Assembly (NCBI GenBank): GCA_947474395.1
Contig: CANJID010000007.1
Coordinates: forward strand, 1-64,000
DNA: 64,000 nt
DNA from: Caulobacterales bacterium
Lineage (GTDB): Bacteria > Pseudomonadota > Alphaproteobacteria > Caulobacterales > Caulobacteraceae
Direction of reading: 5' to 3'
In this document: positions 1 to 7,865 of the stretch, piece after piece
How positions within the stretch are numbered: the stretch's first letter is position 1
Layout of the letters: the number at the start of each line of letters is the position of its first letter
The notes under the pieces: generated by a model
What the model was told of the DNA's origin: nothing
The model's database searches: none
Seen by the model: only the letters and a program-made list of their open reading frames with translations
Translations under genes and position numbers: made by a program

Positions 1-2
1 AA

Positions 3-1184
3 CGCAAGCGCCAGGAGCTGGCCCTGATCGAGGCCGAACGCGCCGCCTCGGCGGGCGCGGAGGCCAAGTCCCAGTTCCTAGCCAATATGAGCCACGAGAT
101 CCGCACGCCGATGAACGGCGTCCTGGGAATCCTGAACCTGCTTGAGACCGAGCCCCTGTCTGACGAGGGCCGGGGCATGCTGGTGGAGGCGCGGGCCTGC
201 GGCCAGATGCTGGCCCAACTCCTGAACGACGTCGTCGACATCTCCAAGATCGAGGAACGCCGGCTCGAGCTCTCCCCTGAGCCGACCGACGTGGCCGCCG
301 TGCTCTCCAGCGTGGTCGGCCTGTTGCGCCCGCAGGCGGAGGCCAAGCCGATCGACCTGACCGTGCGGATCGACGGCGGCGACGCCTGGTCGGCGATCGA
401 TCCGGTCCGCCTGCGCCAGGCCCTGTTCAACCTGATCGGCAACGCCATCAAATTCACCGCCGAGGGCGGGGTCGAGGCTCGGCTGCGGGTGATCGATGAG
501 GGCCCCGGCCCGCGCCGCCTGCGCTTCGAGATCGAGGACAGCGGCATCGGCCTGTCCCCCGAGGCGCAGGGCGCCCTGTTCCAGCGCTTCCACCAGGCGG
601 ACGGCTCCACGGCCCGGCGCTTCGGCGGCTCGGGCCTCGGCCTCGTCATCACCCGGGCCCTCGCCGAGATGATGGGCGGCGAGGTCGGACTGGTCAGCGA
701 GGAAGGCAGGGGCTCGACCTTCTGGCTGGACCTCCCGGCCGAGGCGGCCCAGCCGCCGGTGGCGGCCGAGGCCGAGACGCTCGCAGGGCTGCAGGGCCTG
801 CGCGTCCTGCTGGTCGAGGACAATCCCACCAACCGCCTGGTCGCCGGGAAGATCCTGGAAGCCCTGGGTGCAGACGTAGAAACCGCGGAGGACGGCGTCC
901 TCGGGGTGGAAGCCGCCTCGCGAGGCAGCTTCGACGTCGTCCTGATGGACGTGCAGATGCCGCGCATGGACGGGATCGAGGCGACCCGCCGCGTCCGGGC
1001 CGGCGCGGACGACCGGCGCGCCGTGCCGATCATCGGCCTGACCGCCAACGCCATGCCGCACCAGTGGCAGACCTATCGCGACGCGGGCATGGACGGGGTG
1101 GTGGCCAAGCCGTTCACGCCGGTGGCCCTGCTGACCGAGATCGTGCGCGTCCTGACGGCCAAGCCGAAGTCCGCGGCGGCCTGA
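3..1184 (+). CDS. Hybrid sensor histidine kinase, C-terminal part (5' end outside window)
   Basis: The reading frame is open from the window edge, so the sensor region is missing. What remains is a HisKA domain with the H-box MSHEIRTPMNG (phospho-accepting His about residue 31 of the visible part), an HATPase domain with N-box NLIGNAIKF and G-boxes DSGIGL and GGSGLGLVI, and a C-terminal receiver domain (VLLVEDNPTNR, acceptor Asp in VVLMDVQMP, Lys in VVAKPF). Autophosphorylation on His followed by transfer to the attached receiver is expected. The signal sensed and the downstream partner cannot be told from this fragment. Stop TGA at 1182-1184. Confidence 0.95.
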   Translation, partial: RKRQELALIEAERAASAGAEAKSQFLANMSHEIRTPMNGVLGILNLLETEPLSDEGRGMLVEARACGQMLAQLLNDVVDISKIEERRLELSPEPTDVAAVLSSVVGLLRPQAEAKPIDLTVRIDGGDAWSAIDPVRLRQALFNLIGNAIKFTAEGGVEARLRVIDEGPGPRRLRFEIEDSGIGLSPEAQGALFQRFHQADGSTARRFGGSGLGLVITRALAEMMGGEVGLVSEEGRGSTFWLDLPAEAAQPPVAAEAETLAGLQGLRVLLVEDNPTNRLVAGKILEALGADVETAEDGVLGVEAASRGSFDVVLMDVQMPRMDGIEATRRVRAGADDRRAVPIIGLTANAMPHQWQTYRDAGMDGVVAKPFTPVALLTEIVRVLTAKPKSAAA

Positions 1185-1189
1185 GGGCC

Positions 1190-1324
1190 CTACCCTTCGT
1201 AAGGCGTCGGTGGGACGTACATGCCCGTGACGGCCATGGCGAAGCCGCCGTACATGAGCCCAAGGACACTGAGCAGGACCGCCCAGACCAGGATTCCCGG
1301 CATCACTTTTTGAATGATGCTCAT
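1190..1324 (-). CDS. Small single-pass membrane protein, 44 aa
   Basis: This short frame lies between the kinase stop and the next gene and is transcribed towards the kinase. It starts with ATG after the sequence GGAGCGAAAC, a good ribosome binding site. The peptide opens with MSIIQKVMPG, continues with one hydrophobic helix (about residues 10-34, with small residues GGFAMAV) and ends in a short polar tail PPTPYEG. I recognise no family. The Shine-Dalgarno spacing and a helix bounded by polar ends argue that it is a real small protein. Its job is unknown. Confidence 0.55.
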   Translation of the reverse strand: MSIIQKVMPGILVWAVLLSVLGLMYGGFAMAVTGMYVPPTPYEG

Positions 1325-1477
1325 GTTTCGCTCCCCAGCGTTTTGCCGAGGCTAACACATTCTCGCCTTAATCTACCCCGTGCGACATCACGGTCGCGTG
1401 GGCGGCATTTTAGGCTTAGCTACGGCCCAAGGATCAGGCGCCCGCCGGCGGGGCGCGCCACCAAAACGTCCGTTCAG

Positions 1478-2782
1478 CTACTTCTTCGCCGGGTCGACCC
1501 ACTTCTTCTTGGCGACCGGGCGCAGGTAGAGCTCCATGCGCCCGCCCGCCGTGTCGTCCACGGGACGCAGGAAGGGCTTGGTGCCGGGCCAGCCGTTGCC
1601 GCGGCCGTAGGTCTGCACCGCCGGGAAGACCGCCGCGACGCGATAGATCTTGCCGTCGACGAACTTCCAGGCCTCGGAGTTCAGGCCCTCGCCCGGGGCG
1701 TTGGCGTTGGTCCCGCCGGGGATCTTCTGGCCGTTGTAGGTATAGCTGATGATGTGGCCGCGCCGCATGAAGTCGAAGCTGCCGAAGGTCACCTGACGCT
1801 TCACATCCACGAGGTCGATGTGGGCGTCCTCGAAGCCCTGGATGAAGGACACGAACAGGGCGTCGATCTGGGGTCCGCAGCCCATCCGCGTGAAGTCGGG
1901 ACGGGGCGGCGCCGCGGGCGGCGGCGGCGGAAGCGGAGCGGAAGCGGCTGTGGCGGCCGCGGCTGCGACGGCAGCGGCGTCGCCACCCCGCTGTGCTGCT
2001 GCGGCTGCGGCCGCCGCGACAGCAGCCCCGCCACGGTTGGCCGCCGGGGGAGCGCCGCCGCCAGGACCACGGCCGAGGGGAACCACCGGCTTGCCGTTCG
2101 GGGCGATGGCGGTGATGCCGCCGTTCTCGACCCGTTGGCAGTCCTCGTGGAAGTTGCCGATCTTGCCGTCGTGCAGGGCGATCGAGCGCATGTAGTTCAT
2201 GGATGCGTTGATCAGCTCCTTGCGGTTCAGGCGCTTGCCGACCGGCTCCTCGCGGCTCCAGGCCTCGGTCCAGGAGGGATCGATATTGGCCAGGGCCTCG
2301 CCGTTGCGGTTGCCCCGGGAAACGATGGTCTCGATCTCGGTAAGCTTGCCGTCCTTGATCTTCAGGCGGACCGACAGCAGGCCCGGCTGCGGCGTGTCGG
2401 TGAGGTTGTTCTCGGTGTAGGACAGGTACGAGGCGACGCCGCCGGTCTCTTCGTCGAAGAAGTCCTGGCGGTACTTGCCCAGGGCGATGAACTTCACCCA
2501 CAGGGCCTGGCCGATGGGGATGGTCGCGCCGTTCTCGGTGAACTTGTAGTTCTTGGCGAGGGGCAGGCGGCCGGGATCGTTGTCCTGCAGGGCCTGCAGA
2601 TAGTTGTCCATCCAGCCCTTCAGGCAGGCCTCGTCGCACTTGTAGGCCTTCTTGGCTGCCGGCTTGGCGGCGGTAGCCGGAGCGGCCCCCGCGGCCGGAG
2701 CGGCGGGCTTGTCGGCGGCGAGCACCGCGCCAGCGAGCGCGCTGATCGCGACGGCGGCGCAAAGGCCTAGAATCTTACGCAT
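1478..2782 (-). CDS. Exported protein with NTF2/SnoaL-like (DUF8021-type) halves
   Basis: A 434-residue protein starting at the ATG preceded by GGGAGGCACC. A signal peptide (MRKILGLCAAVAISALAGAVLA) of about 22 residues predicts export. The N-terminal half (CDEACLKGWMDNYLQAL, then KFTENG) resembles SnoaL/DUF8021-type folds; the C-terminal half has a second similar segment. The two are joined by a very Ala/Pro/Gly-rich linker of about 70 residues encoded near 1905-2085, where GC reaches an extreme. Upstream open codons in the same frame have no start signal and were excluded. Function is not known; an enzyme or ligand-binding role in the periplasm is possible. Confidence 0.8.
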   Translation of the reverse strand: MRKILGLCAAVAISALAGAVLAADKPAAPAAGAAPATAAKPAAKKAYKCDEACLKGWMDNYLQALQDNDPGRLPLAKNYKFTENGATIPIGQALWVKFIALGKYRQDFFDEETGGVASYLSYTENNLTDTPQPGLLSVRLKIKDGKLTEIETIVSRGNRNGEALANIDPSWTEAWSREEPVGKRLNRKELINASMNYMRSIALHDGKIGNFHEDCQRVENGGITAIAPNGKPVVPLGRGPGGGAPPAANRGGAAVAAAAAAAAQRGGDAAAVAAAAATAASAPLPPPPPAAPPRPDFTRMGCGPQIDALFVSFIQGFEDAHIDLVDVKRQVTFGSFDFMRRGHIISYTYNGQKIPGGTNANAPGEGLNSEAWKFVDGKIYRVAAVFPAVQTYGRGNGWPGTKPFLRPVDDTAGGRMELYLRPVAKKKWVDPAKK

Positions 2783-2921
2783 GTGGTGCCTCCCCTTTTG
2801 CCGGGCACGAAACCCCCGCCCGGTCTTAAAGTCGAGTCTTCCAACGGCCGGAAGCCGAAAGCCGGTCGCTGAGGCGGTGGACGTGTTAGAGGCGGCCTTT
2901 CCACGCGCCGGAGACGTATCG

Positions 2922-3596
2922 ATGATCCCCTGGGTCCACCTCGGCAGCGCGACCATGCCCGGCGGCGGCGGCGAGCTCAGGCTCATGCAGCGCGGCGCGG
3001 AATATTCGATCATGGCCGGGCCGATCGAGCTGATGAACAGCCGGCTCGCGGGCTCCGAGACGGCCCTGGCCACCCTGACCTGCGAGCGGCTGAAGGGGCG
3101 CAAGAACCCGCACCTCCTCATCGGCGGGCTCGGCATGGGCTTCACCCTGCGGGCGGCCCTGGGCGCGCTTGGATCCGACGGTAAGGTGACGGTGGCCGAG
3201 CTGGTGCCCGAGCTGATCGGCTGGGTCCGCGGCCCCCTCGCCGGCGTGGCGGGGGCGAGCCTGGACGATCCGCGGGTGACCCTGGTCACGGGCGACGTGG
3301 GGACGTCGATCCGGACGGCGCGCGCCGCCTATGACGCCATCCTGCTCGACGTCGATAACGGCCCCGAGGGCCTGACCCGCAAGGCCAACGACCGGCTCTA
3401 CGACTCCGAGGGACTGGGCGCCGCCAAGCGGGCCCTGCGTCCGGGCGGCGTCCTGGCGGTCTGGTCGTCCTCGCCCAACCCCGCCTTCACCCGGCGGCTG
3501 CGCAACGGCGGGTATGAGGTCAAGGAGGTCAAGGCGAGAGCGCACGGCGATCGCGGCGCGCGGCACATCATTTGGATCGCCCTCAGCCCAGGCTAG
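2922..3596 (+). CDS. Spermidine-synthase-like methyltransferase-fold protein
   Basis: A 224-residue protein with a Rossmann-type AdoMet/polyamine synthase fold: glycine motif LLIGGLGMGFTLRAAL near residue 65, acidic residue AELVPEL after the next strand, and YDAILLDVDNGPEGL near residue 142. The ATG follows GGAG at a suitable distance. It lacks an obvious partner such as AdoMet decarboxylase, so polyamine synthesis is not proven. A paralogue with matching motifs lies at 51920-52630. The stop codon overlaps the stop of the convergent esterase gene in the tetranucleotide CTAG. Confidence 0.8.
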   Translation: MIPWVHLGSATMPGGGGELRLMQRGAEYSIMAGPIELMNSRLAGSETALATLTCERLKGRKNPHLLIGGLGMGFTLRAALGALGSDGKVTVAELVPELIGWVRGPLAGVAGASLDDPRVTLVTGDVGTSIRTARAAYDAILLDVDNGPEGLTRKANDRLYDSEGLGAAKRALRPGGVLAVWSSSPNPAFTRRLRNGGYEVKEVKARAHGDRGARHIIWIALSPG

Positions 3597-4957
3597 TTCG
3601 CGGCGAAAGCCCGGGCGGCGAAATCCAGGAACCAGGACCAGTTCGGGCCCGGCGTGTGGCCCTGGTCGTGCTGGCGGAAGGCCATGTCCCCGCTATCGGC
3701 GAGACTCATCATCGGGGGCGCCGCCCCACCCAGGGGGCGCTTGCCGAGAAGCCGCCAGACCTGCCCCGCGCTGGCCTCGGCCTTGAACATGCCGGGGGGA
3801 TCAACCCAGCCGTCGCTGGAGGGCAGGCCCGCACCCGTCGTCGAGCGGCCCGCTCCGATGAAGATGGGCCTGGGCGCGACCATGGCGATCACGGCGTTGG
3901 CGTCGACGGGCAGGTCGTTCGCGGTCAGGGGATCGGCGGCGTATTTCAGGAAATTGCCCGCCATCCAGTGGAATTCGTTGGCGGCGGCGACGTTCTCGAT
4001 CTGCTCGCCCCAGTGCCGCCGATAGGGCGCAGCCCCGCCCGCGCCGGACGATGAGATGAAGCCGGTAGCGAAGCGCCGGTCGTAGGCCATGGCGACCAGG
4101 GCCGCCTTGCCGTAGCGGGAATGGCCGAAGATCGCGACCTTGCTCGCATCCGCGTTGGGCTCCACGGCCAGCCGGTCGAGGATGCGGCTCGCGCCCCAGG
4201 CCCAGGCCCGCAGCACGCCCCAGTCGTCCAGGGAGCGCGGCTTGCCCCTGTTGACCAGGCCGATCACGCCGGAAGTCAGTCCCGCGCCGTTGTCGGCCTG
4301 CACCGTGGTCGGATCGAACACCACATAGCTCCAGCCCCGCTCCAGGATCTGCCGGCGGTAGTCCACGCCCGGATCGGCGGGCAATCCAGGCGGGCGGCGG
4401 GCGAAGTCGATGGAGAGGATCACCGGGGTCTTCCGCCTGGCCGTGACCGCCGCCTCGGGCGCGACCAGCAGGGCCTGGATGTGCACCTCGACCGCCGGAA
4501 AGGCGGCGTTATCGAGCCGTCCGTCGAGAAGCTTCGACACCGCAGGGACGCCGAACAGGGTCTCCCGGCGGGTCTCCTTCACCGTCCAGTCGACCCGAGG
4601 CGTGCGCGCCGGCGCCTTACCGTAAAGCGCCTCGTCCATGGCCTTGAGGATCTGCGGGCGCCGCACGCTCCACCACTGGGCGGGGGTCGCGACGCGTCTG
4701 CCGCCGGCGCCTGCCAGGGGGTCGGGCAGAGGATAAGGATTGGCCGTGGCCTCGTCGTAGTTGGCGGCGTTCGGAGCGGCCGGGTTCTGGCCGTCGGCGC
4801 CCCGGCGCATCGCCCCCAGGCCCAGGAGGCCGATCTCGCGGGCCCTCTCCGCTCCCGAAGCCGCCTGGGTCGAATTGGGCTGGGCGGCCTTGCCGACAGC
4901 CGCCGCGACCGACACGGCTGCCAGGATCGCCAGGCCAAGGCTGAGCGCTGCACGCAC
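3593..4957 (-). CDS. CE15-like glucuronoyl esterase / acetyl xylan esterase family protein
   Basis: A 454-residue secreted alpha/beta hydrolase beginning with GTG; a signal peptide covers about residues 1-24. The nucleophile elbow FGHSRYGKAAL has Ser280 and matches the family pattern G-C-S-R-x-G-K-x-A except that Cys is replaced by His. The C-terminal RQHDQGH holds the likely catalytic His434. In CE15 enzymes this triad cleaves esters between 4-O-methyl-glucuronate and lignin alcohols. Activity on plant cell-wall material is therefore an inference. The gene is monocistronic and ends back-to-back with the methyltransferase-fold gene. Confidence 0.8.
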   Translation of the reverse strand: MRAALSLGLAILAAVSVAAAVGKAAQPNSTQAASGAERAREIGLLGLGAMRRGADGQNPAAPNAANYDEATANPYPLPDPLAGAGGRRVATPAQWWSVRRPQILKAMDEALYGKAPARTPRVDWTVKETRRETLFGVPAVSKLLDGRLDNAAFPAVEVHIQALLVAPEAAVTARRKTPVILSIDFARRPPGLPADPGVDYRRQILERGWSYVVFDPTTVQADNGAGLTSGVIGLVNRGKPRSLDDWGVLRAWAWGASRILDRLAVEPNADASKVAIFGHSRYGKAALVAMAYDRRFATGFISSSGAGGAAPYRRHWGEQIENVAAANEFHWMAGNFLKYAADPLTANDLPVDANAVIAMVAPRPIFIGAGRSTTGAGLPSSDGWVDPPGMFKAEASAGQVWRLLGKRPLGGAAPPMMSLADSGDMAFRQHDQGHTPGPNWSWFLDFAARAFAAN

Positions 4958-5099
4958 GACGGACCCCCCCGAATTTTCGTCGAGGAAACGCCGGGACCTC
5001 CGCCCTGTCGAGTCCGCCTGAACGCCGGCGCGATGCGTCGCTCAAGCTGCGTTCATCTGCGAAAGCGCAGTGTGCGGGCTCTGAAAGGGACATTGCGTC

Positions 5100-5525
5100 A
5101 TGAAGAAAGTCGTTGTTTCGGTCCTGGGTTTCGCCGCGCTGGCCGCTCTCGCGGGCCCGGCCGCCGCCCACCACTCGACCGCCATGTACGACTCCGCCCA
5201 CCCGGTCACCGTGAAGGGCGTGGTCAAGGACTTCACCCCCTCCAACCCGCACATGCAGCTGGAGCTGGTCGTCAACAGCGGCAAGGACGCCGGCAAAACG
5301 ATGCAGTTCGAGGGCCAGAGCGTCCAGAACATGTACCGGCTGGGCTTCAAGCGCGGCATGTTCAAGATCGGCGACACCCTGACGGTCGTCTATGCGCCCC
5401 TGCGCAACGGCGAGCCGGGCGGGCTCTTCCAGTCGGTGCAGACCGCCGACGGCAAGTTCGCGGGCCTCAAGACCCCCGGCCCCGTCGCCGCCGCCGGGAC
5501 CAAGCCGGTCACCCCCGCAAAGTAG
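5100..5525 (+). CDS. DUF6152 family periplasmic protein, copy 1
   Basis: A 141-residue exported protein. The signal peptide ends AGPAAA before HHSTAMYD, so signal peptidase I would leave His-His at the mature N terminus. The body carries the family features VTVKGVVKDFTPSNPHMQLEL and YRLGFKRGMFKIGDTLTVVYAP, which read like a small beta-barrel of the DUF6152 family. AAAGGGA precedes the ATG. A close paralogue is at 6274-6693, and a cytochrome c'-like lipoprotein gene lies between them on the other strand. Function is unknown; a metal-binding role is suggested only by the N-terminal histidines. Confidence 0.85.
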   Translation: MKKVVVSVLGFAALAALAGPAAAHHSTAMYDSAHPVTVKGVVKDFTPSNPHMQLELVVNSGKDAGKTMQFEGQSVQNMYRLGFKRGMFKIGDTLTVVYAPLRNGEPGGLFQSVQTADGKFAGLKTPGPVAAAGTKPVTPAK

Positions 5526-5553
5526 CGGAGCCAGGTAGAGGGCGCGTCCCGGA

Positions 5554-6096
5554 TCAGGGCGCGCCCGGATACCAGAAGGCCTTGTGGCAGGCCTCGCAGG
5601 CCTCATCGACCTTGCCCCCGGCTTCCAGCAGGGCGTCGGGGCTGCGCTTGTCGATGGCGACCACCGTCTCGCGGGCGGCGTCCTGCAGGGCGCGGGCGTG
5701 CTTGATGAACTGAGGCCGGTTGGCCTTGATCTTGGCGTCCATCTCGACGGCGGTGAGATTGCCCTGCTGGCCTTCGCCCTCGAGCTTCACCCCCGGCTGG
5801 ACCGTCAGGCGGCCCTCCATCACCAGCAGGTTGGTCGATTCGGCCAGGGCGACCCCGCCCGCCCGGAGGGCCTGCCAGTCGGCTTCCTTGGTCTTGGCGT
5901 CGGGCTGGGGTCCGTCCGGATTGTTCATCCACTCCGGGGACTTCCAGACGGCCGCGGAAGACGGCGCGACCACCGCCTTCATCACCTCCTGCACGCTGTA
6001 GATACGCGTGGGGGCCGACGCCGTGTCGGCCGGCTTGGGACTGCAGGCGGCGAGACCCGCCAGGACGGCGCAGGCGGCCAGGAATTGGAGTCGCAT
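5554..6096 (-). CDS. Lipoprotein with C-terminal cytochrome c'-type haem motif
   Basis: A 180-residue protein. The signal sequence ends in a lipobox LAAC (Cys18), predicting a lipid-anchored periplasmic protein. A single CEACH motif near the C terminus (Cys167-His171) places the covalent haem as in class II cytochromes c'. The helical body (EMDAKIKANRPQFIKHARALQ) fits a four-helix bundle. SD GAGG lies upstream of the ATG. Cytochromes c' bind NO or transfer electrons; neither can be chosen here. It lies between two DUF6152 genes that are transcribed in the opposite direction. Confidence 0.8.
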   Translation of the reverse strand: MRLQFLAACAVLAGLAACSPKPADTASAPTRIYSVQEVMKAVVAPSSAAVWKSPEWMNNPDGPQPDAKTKEADWQALRAGGVALAESTNLLVMEGRLTVQPGVKLEGEGQQGNLTAVEMDAKIKANRPQFIKHARALQDAARETVVAIDKRSPDALLEAGGKVDEACEACHKAFWYPGAP

Positions 6097-6273
6097 CGAA
6101 ATCCTCGGGAATCGCGTCCGGCCAGGCTGCCGTCGCGCTATCACAGCCGACGGTCGCCATTCTGCCTTGATCTGGCGCAATGACGCCGCCCCCGAAGCGC
6201 ACACACTGAAGTTTGGAGCCGCACGGCAGATTCGCCGCCGCGGCCGTACGCCTAGAGCCAGAGGACGCTTGCT

Positions 6274-6693
6274 ATGAAGAAGATCGCCGTCGCCGCCATT
6301 AGCCTCGGCCTGCTGGCCGCCTCGGCCGGCATGGCTTCAGCGCACCACAGCACCGCCATGTACGACTCGACCCATCCGGTCACGGTCAAGGGCGTGGTGA
6401 AGGACTTCACGCCCTCCAACCCGCACATGCAGCTGGAGATCGTGATCAAGGACGGCAAGGACGCGGGCAAGACCCTGCATCTGGAGGGCCAGAGCGTTCA
6501 GAACATGTACCGGCTGGGCTTCAAGCGCGGCATGTTCAATATCGGCGACACCCTGACCGTGGTCTATGCGCCCCTGCGCAACGGGGATCCGGGCGGGCTC
6601 TTCCAGTCGATCCAGACCGCGGACGGCAAGTTCGCCGGGCTGAAGACCCAGAACGCGGCGGCGACGCCCCCGGCCCCCGCGGTCGCCCGCTAA
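6274..6693 (+). CDS. DUF6152 family periplasmic protein, copy 2
   Basis: A 139-residue paralogue of the protein at 5100-5525, nearly identical across the central 90 residues (HHSTAMYDSTHPVTVKG, NPHMQLEIV, GQSVQNMYRLGFKRGMFNI). The signal peptide ends GMASA before HHST, again exposing His-His on export. SD GAGGA lies about 8 bases before the ATG. The C-terminal tail is Ala/Pro-rich and differs from copy 1, so the duplication is not brand-new. Function unknown. Confidence 0.85.
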   Translation: MKKIAVAAISLGLLAASAGMASAHHSTAMYDSTHPVTVKGVVKDFTPSNPHMQLEIVIKDGKDAGKTLHLEGQSVQNMYRLGFKRGMFNIGDTLTVVYAPLRNGDPGGLFQSIQTADGKFAGLKTQNAAATPPAPAVAR

Positions 6694-6700
6694 CCGAAGA

Positions 6701-6814
6701 CTACGCCCGCTCCAGCACGATGTGGCCCACCGCCGTGTTGGACGCGGGGACGTGGTAGAAGCGGTGCAGTTCGCGCACCGACCCGCCGAGGGTGGACGAG
6801 GCCGAGCTCGCCGC
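6701..6814 (-). pseudogene. 3' remnant of an unidentified gene
   Basis: On the minus strand an open stretch of about 38 codons without a plausible start ends with FYHVPASNTAVGHIVLERA and a TAG. It reads like the C terminus of a longer enzyme; I cannot name the family. It runs into the IclR remnant that is read from the other strand, so both genes have lost their 5' parts at the same junction near 6770-6800. Confidence 0.5.
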
Positions 6815-7079
6815 CTACTTCGCCCGTTCCACCCGCCTGCAGTTCACCGACAAGACCATCGTTGAGGAACAGGCGATGCGGCGCGAGATCGAGGGCATCC
6901 GCGAACGCGGCTACACCATCTCCTTCGAGGAGCACTCCCCCGGCGTGGTCGGGGTCGGGGCGCCGCTGGACGACGCCCACAGCCTCAGCGTCGCCATCCC
7001 CTCCCCCCGCTTCGACGCGGAGATGCAGGCCCGCACCATCGCCGCCCTTGAGCAGGCGGTGGGGGCGGTGAAGGGCTAA
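6759..7079 (+). pseudogene. IclR-family regulator, C-terminal effector-domain remnant
   Basis: The frame encodes about 100 residues that match the last part of IclR-type regulators: LTxxT-like region DKTIVEEQAM, IREIEGIRERGYTISFEEH-type segment with GY and EE, GVVGVGAPL and a closing helix. The DNA-binding winged helix and most of the effector domain are absent. A GTG at 6792 could be read as a start, but no intact protein of this family is this short. The likely origin is a divergent regulator-enzyme pair whose shared 5' region was deleted. Confidence 0.65.
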
Positions 7080-7082
7080 ACA

Positions 7083-7135
7083 CCTCTCCCCTCGCGGGAG
7101 AGGTCGGACGACGAAGTCGCCGGGAGAGGGGCCTA
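7083..7135. repeat. Palindromic repeat / possible bidirectional terminator
   Basis: CCTCTCCC and GGGAGAGG form an 8-bp stem with a 5-base loop (7083-7103), followed by a second copy of the CCGGGAGAGGGG half. It sits between the IclR remnant and the convergent hemoglobin gene. Such GGGAGAGG palindromes are common intergenic repeats in GC-rich alphaproteobacteria. No T-run is present, so termination is only possible, not shown. Confidence 0.5.
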
Positions 7136-7140
7136 AGGGC

Positions 7141-7626
7141 CTATCGCTCCACCATCGTGCGCTTCATGGGCGCCAGCTTGGCCAGGAGCCGGTTCTGGTC
7201 GCGGAAGGGCACGCCTTCCTTGTCCATGGCCCACTGCAGGTTCTCGACCAGGAAGTTGAAGTCGGAGGTCTGCAGGCCCTGGTCCTTATGGGCCGCCGTC
7301 ATGTCCCGGCCCGTGTAGGAGACCGGCCCGCCGAGGATGTAGCAGAACTGCTCGGTCAGGGTCCGCTTCAGGCGCTCCAGGTCGGCGGCCTTGAAGATGT
7401 CGGAGATGCGCGGATCGTCGACGTTGCGATCGACCAGGTCCGAGACGATGCGCGCCACGCCCTCGCGGCCGTGAAAGGCCTTGTAGACCGCATCGCCCTG
7501 AATCGGGGTGGTTCCGGCGTTGGCGTCTGAGACGACGTAAGGATCGACCGGCTGCTCCGCGGCGAAGGCCGGAGAACCGGCGGCCAGGAGAACGAAAGCC
7601 AGGATCGGCAGGCGGAAGGCGGTCAT
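7141..7626 (-). CDS. Exported group I truncated hemoglobin-like protein
   Basis: A 161-residue protein. Residues 1-22 (MTAFRLPILAFVLLAAGSPAFA) form a signal peptide, unusual for this family. The rest matches group I truncated hemoglobins: VYKAFHGREGVARIVSDLVD, then LTEQFCYILGGP and MTAAHKDQGL with the likely proximal haem ligand His113, then LVENLQWAMD. A periplasmic haem protein that binds O2 or NO is the expected product. It overlaps no neighbour, and the DUF4170 gene ends 14 bases upstream on the same strand, so co-transcription is likely. Confidence 0.85.
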   Translation of the reverse strand: MTAFRLPILAFVLLAAGSPAFAAEQPVDPYVVSDANAGTTPIQGDAVYKAFHGREGVARIVSDLVDRNVDDPRISDIFKAADLERLKRTLTEQFCYILGGPVSYTGRDMTAAHKDQGLQTSDFNFLVENLQWAMDKEGVPFRDQNRLLAKLAPMKRTMVER

Positions 7627-7639
7627 CCTGCCCTGCGCG

Positions 7640-7846
7640 TTACTGGCAGACGTCGATGGTTTCGTGAGCAATAGAGAAGCGGGCGGTCGCGCGGCTCGAA
7701 CTCTCGCTCGAAAGGCGCTTCCAGGCGGCCTCGGCCTCACAGCGAGCCTCGAAAGGCCCCTCCAACTGCTGGAGGCCGTCGCGAAGGGCCTTGAAGCCCA
7801 GGCAGCTGTAGTCGCCGCCGATCACCCAATAGCGTTCCATGGTCAT
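7640..7846 (-). CDS. DUF4170 domain protein
   Basis: A 68-residue cytosolic protein. The start RYWVIGGDYS, the central GPFEARCEAEAAWKRLS and the end ARFSIAHE follow the alphaproteobacterial DUF4170 pattern. GGAG lies 8 bases before the first ATG; a second ATG two codons later is also possible. Function is unknown. It lies between isocitrate lyase and the exported hemoglobin, all read in the same direction. Confidence 0.8.
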   Translation of the reverse strand: MTMERYWVIGGDYSCLGFKALRDGLQQLEGPFEARCEAEAAWKRLSSESSSRATARFSIAHETIDVCQ

Positions 7847-7865
7847 GATGGTCTCTCCTTCTGGG

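Noticed and set aside
1905-2085. GCG/GCC-rich stretch looking like a triplet repeat
   Set aside because: It is an imperfect Ala/Gly/Pro linker within the coding sequence, not a regular tandem array.
1064-2770. Very long plus-strand open frame antisense to the exported NTF2-like gene
   Set aside because: High GC makes stop codons rare in the shadow frame. It has no family motifs, while the minus-strand frame has signal peptide, SD and conserved segments.
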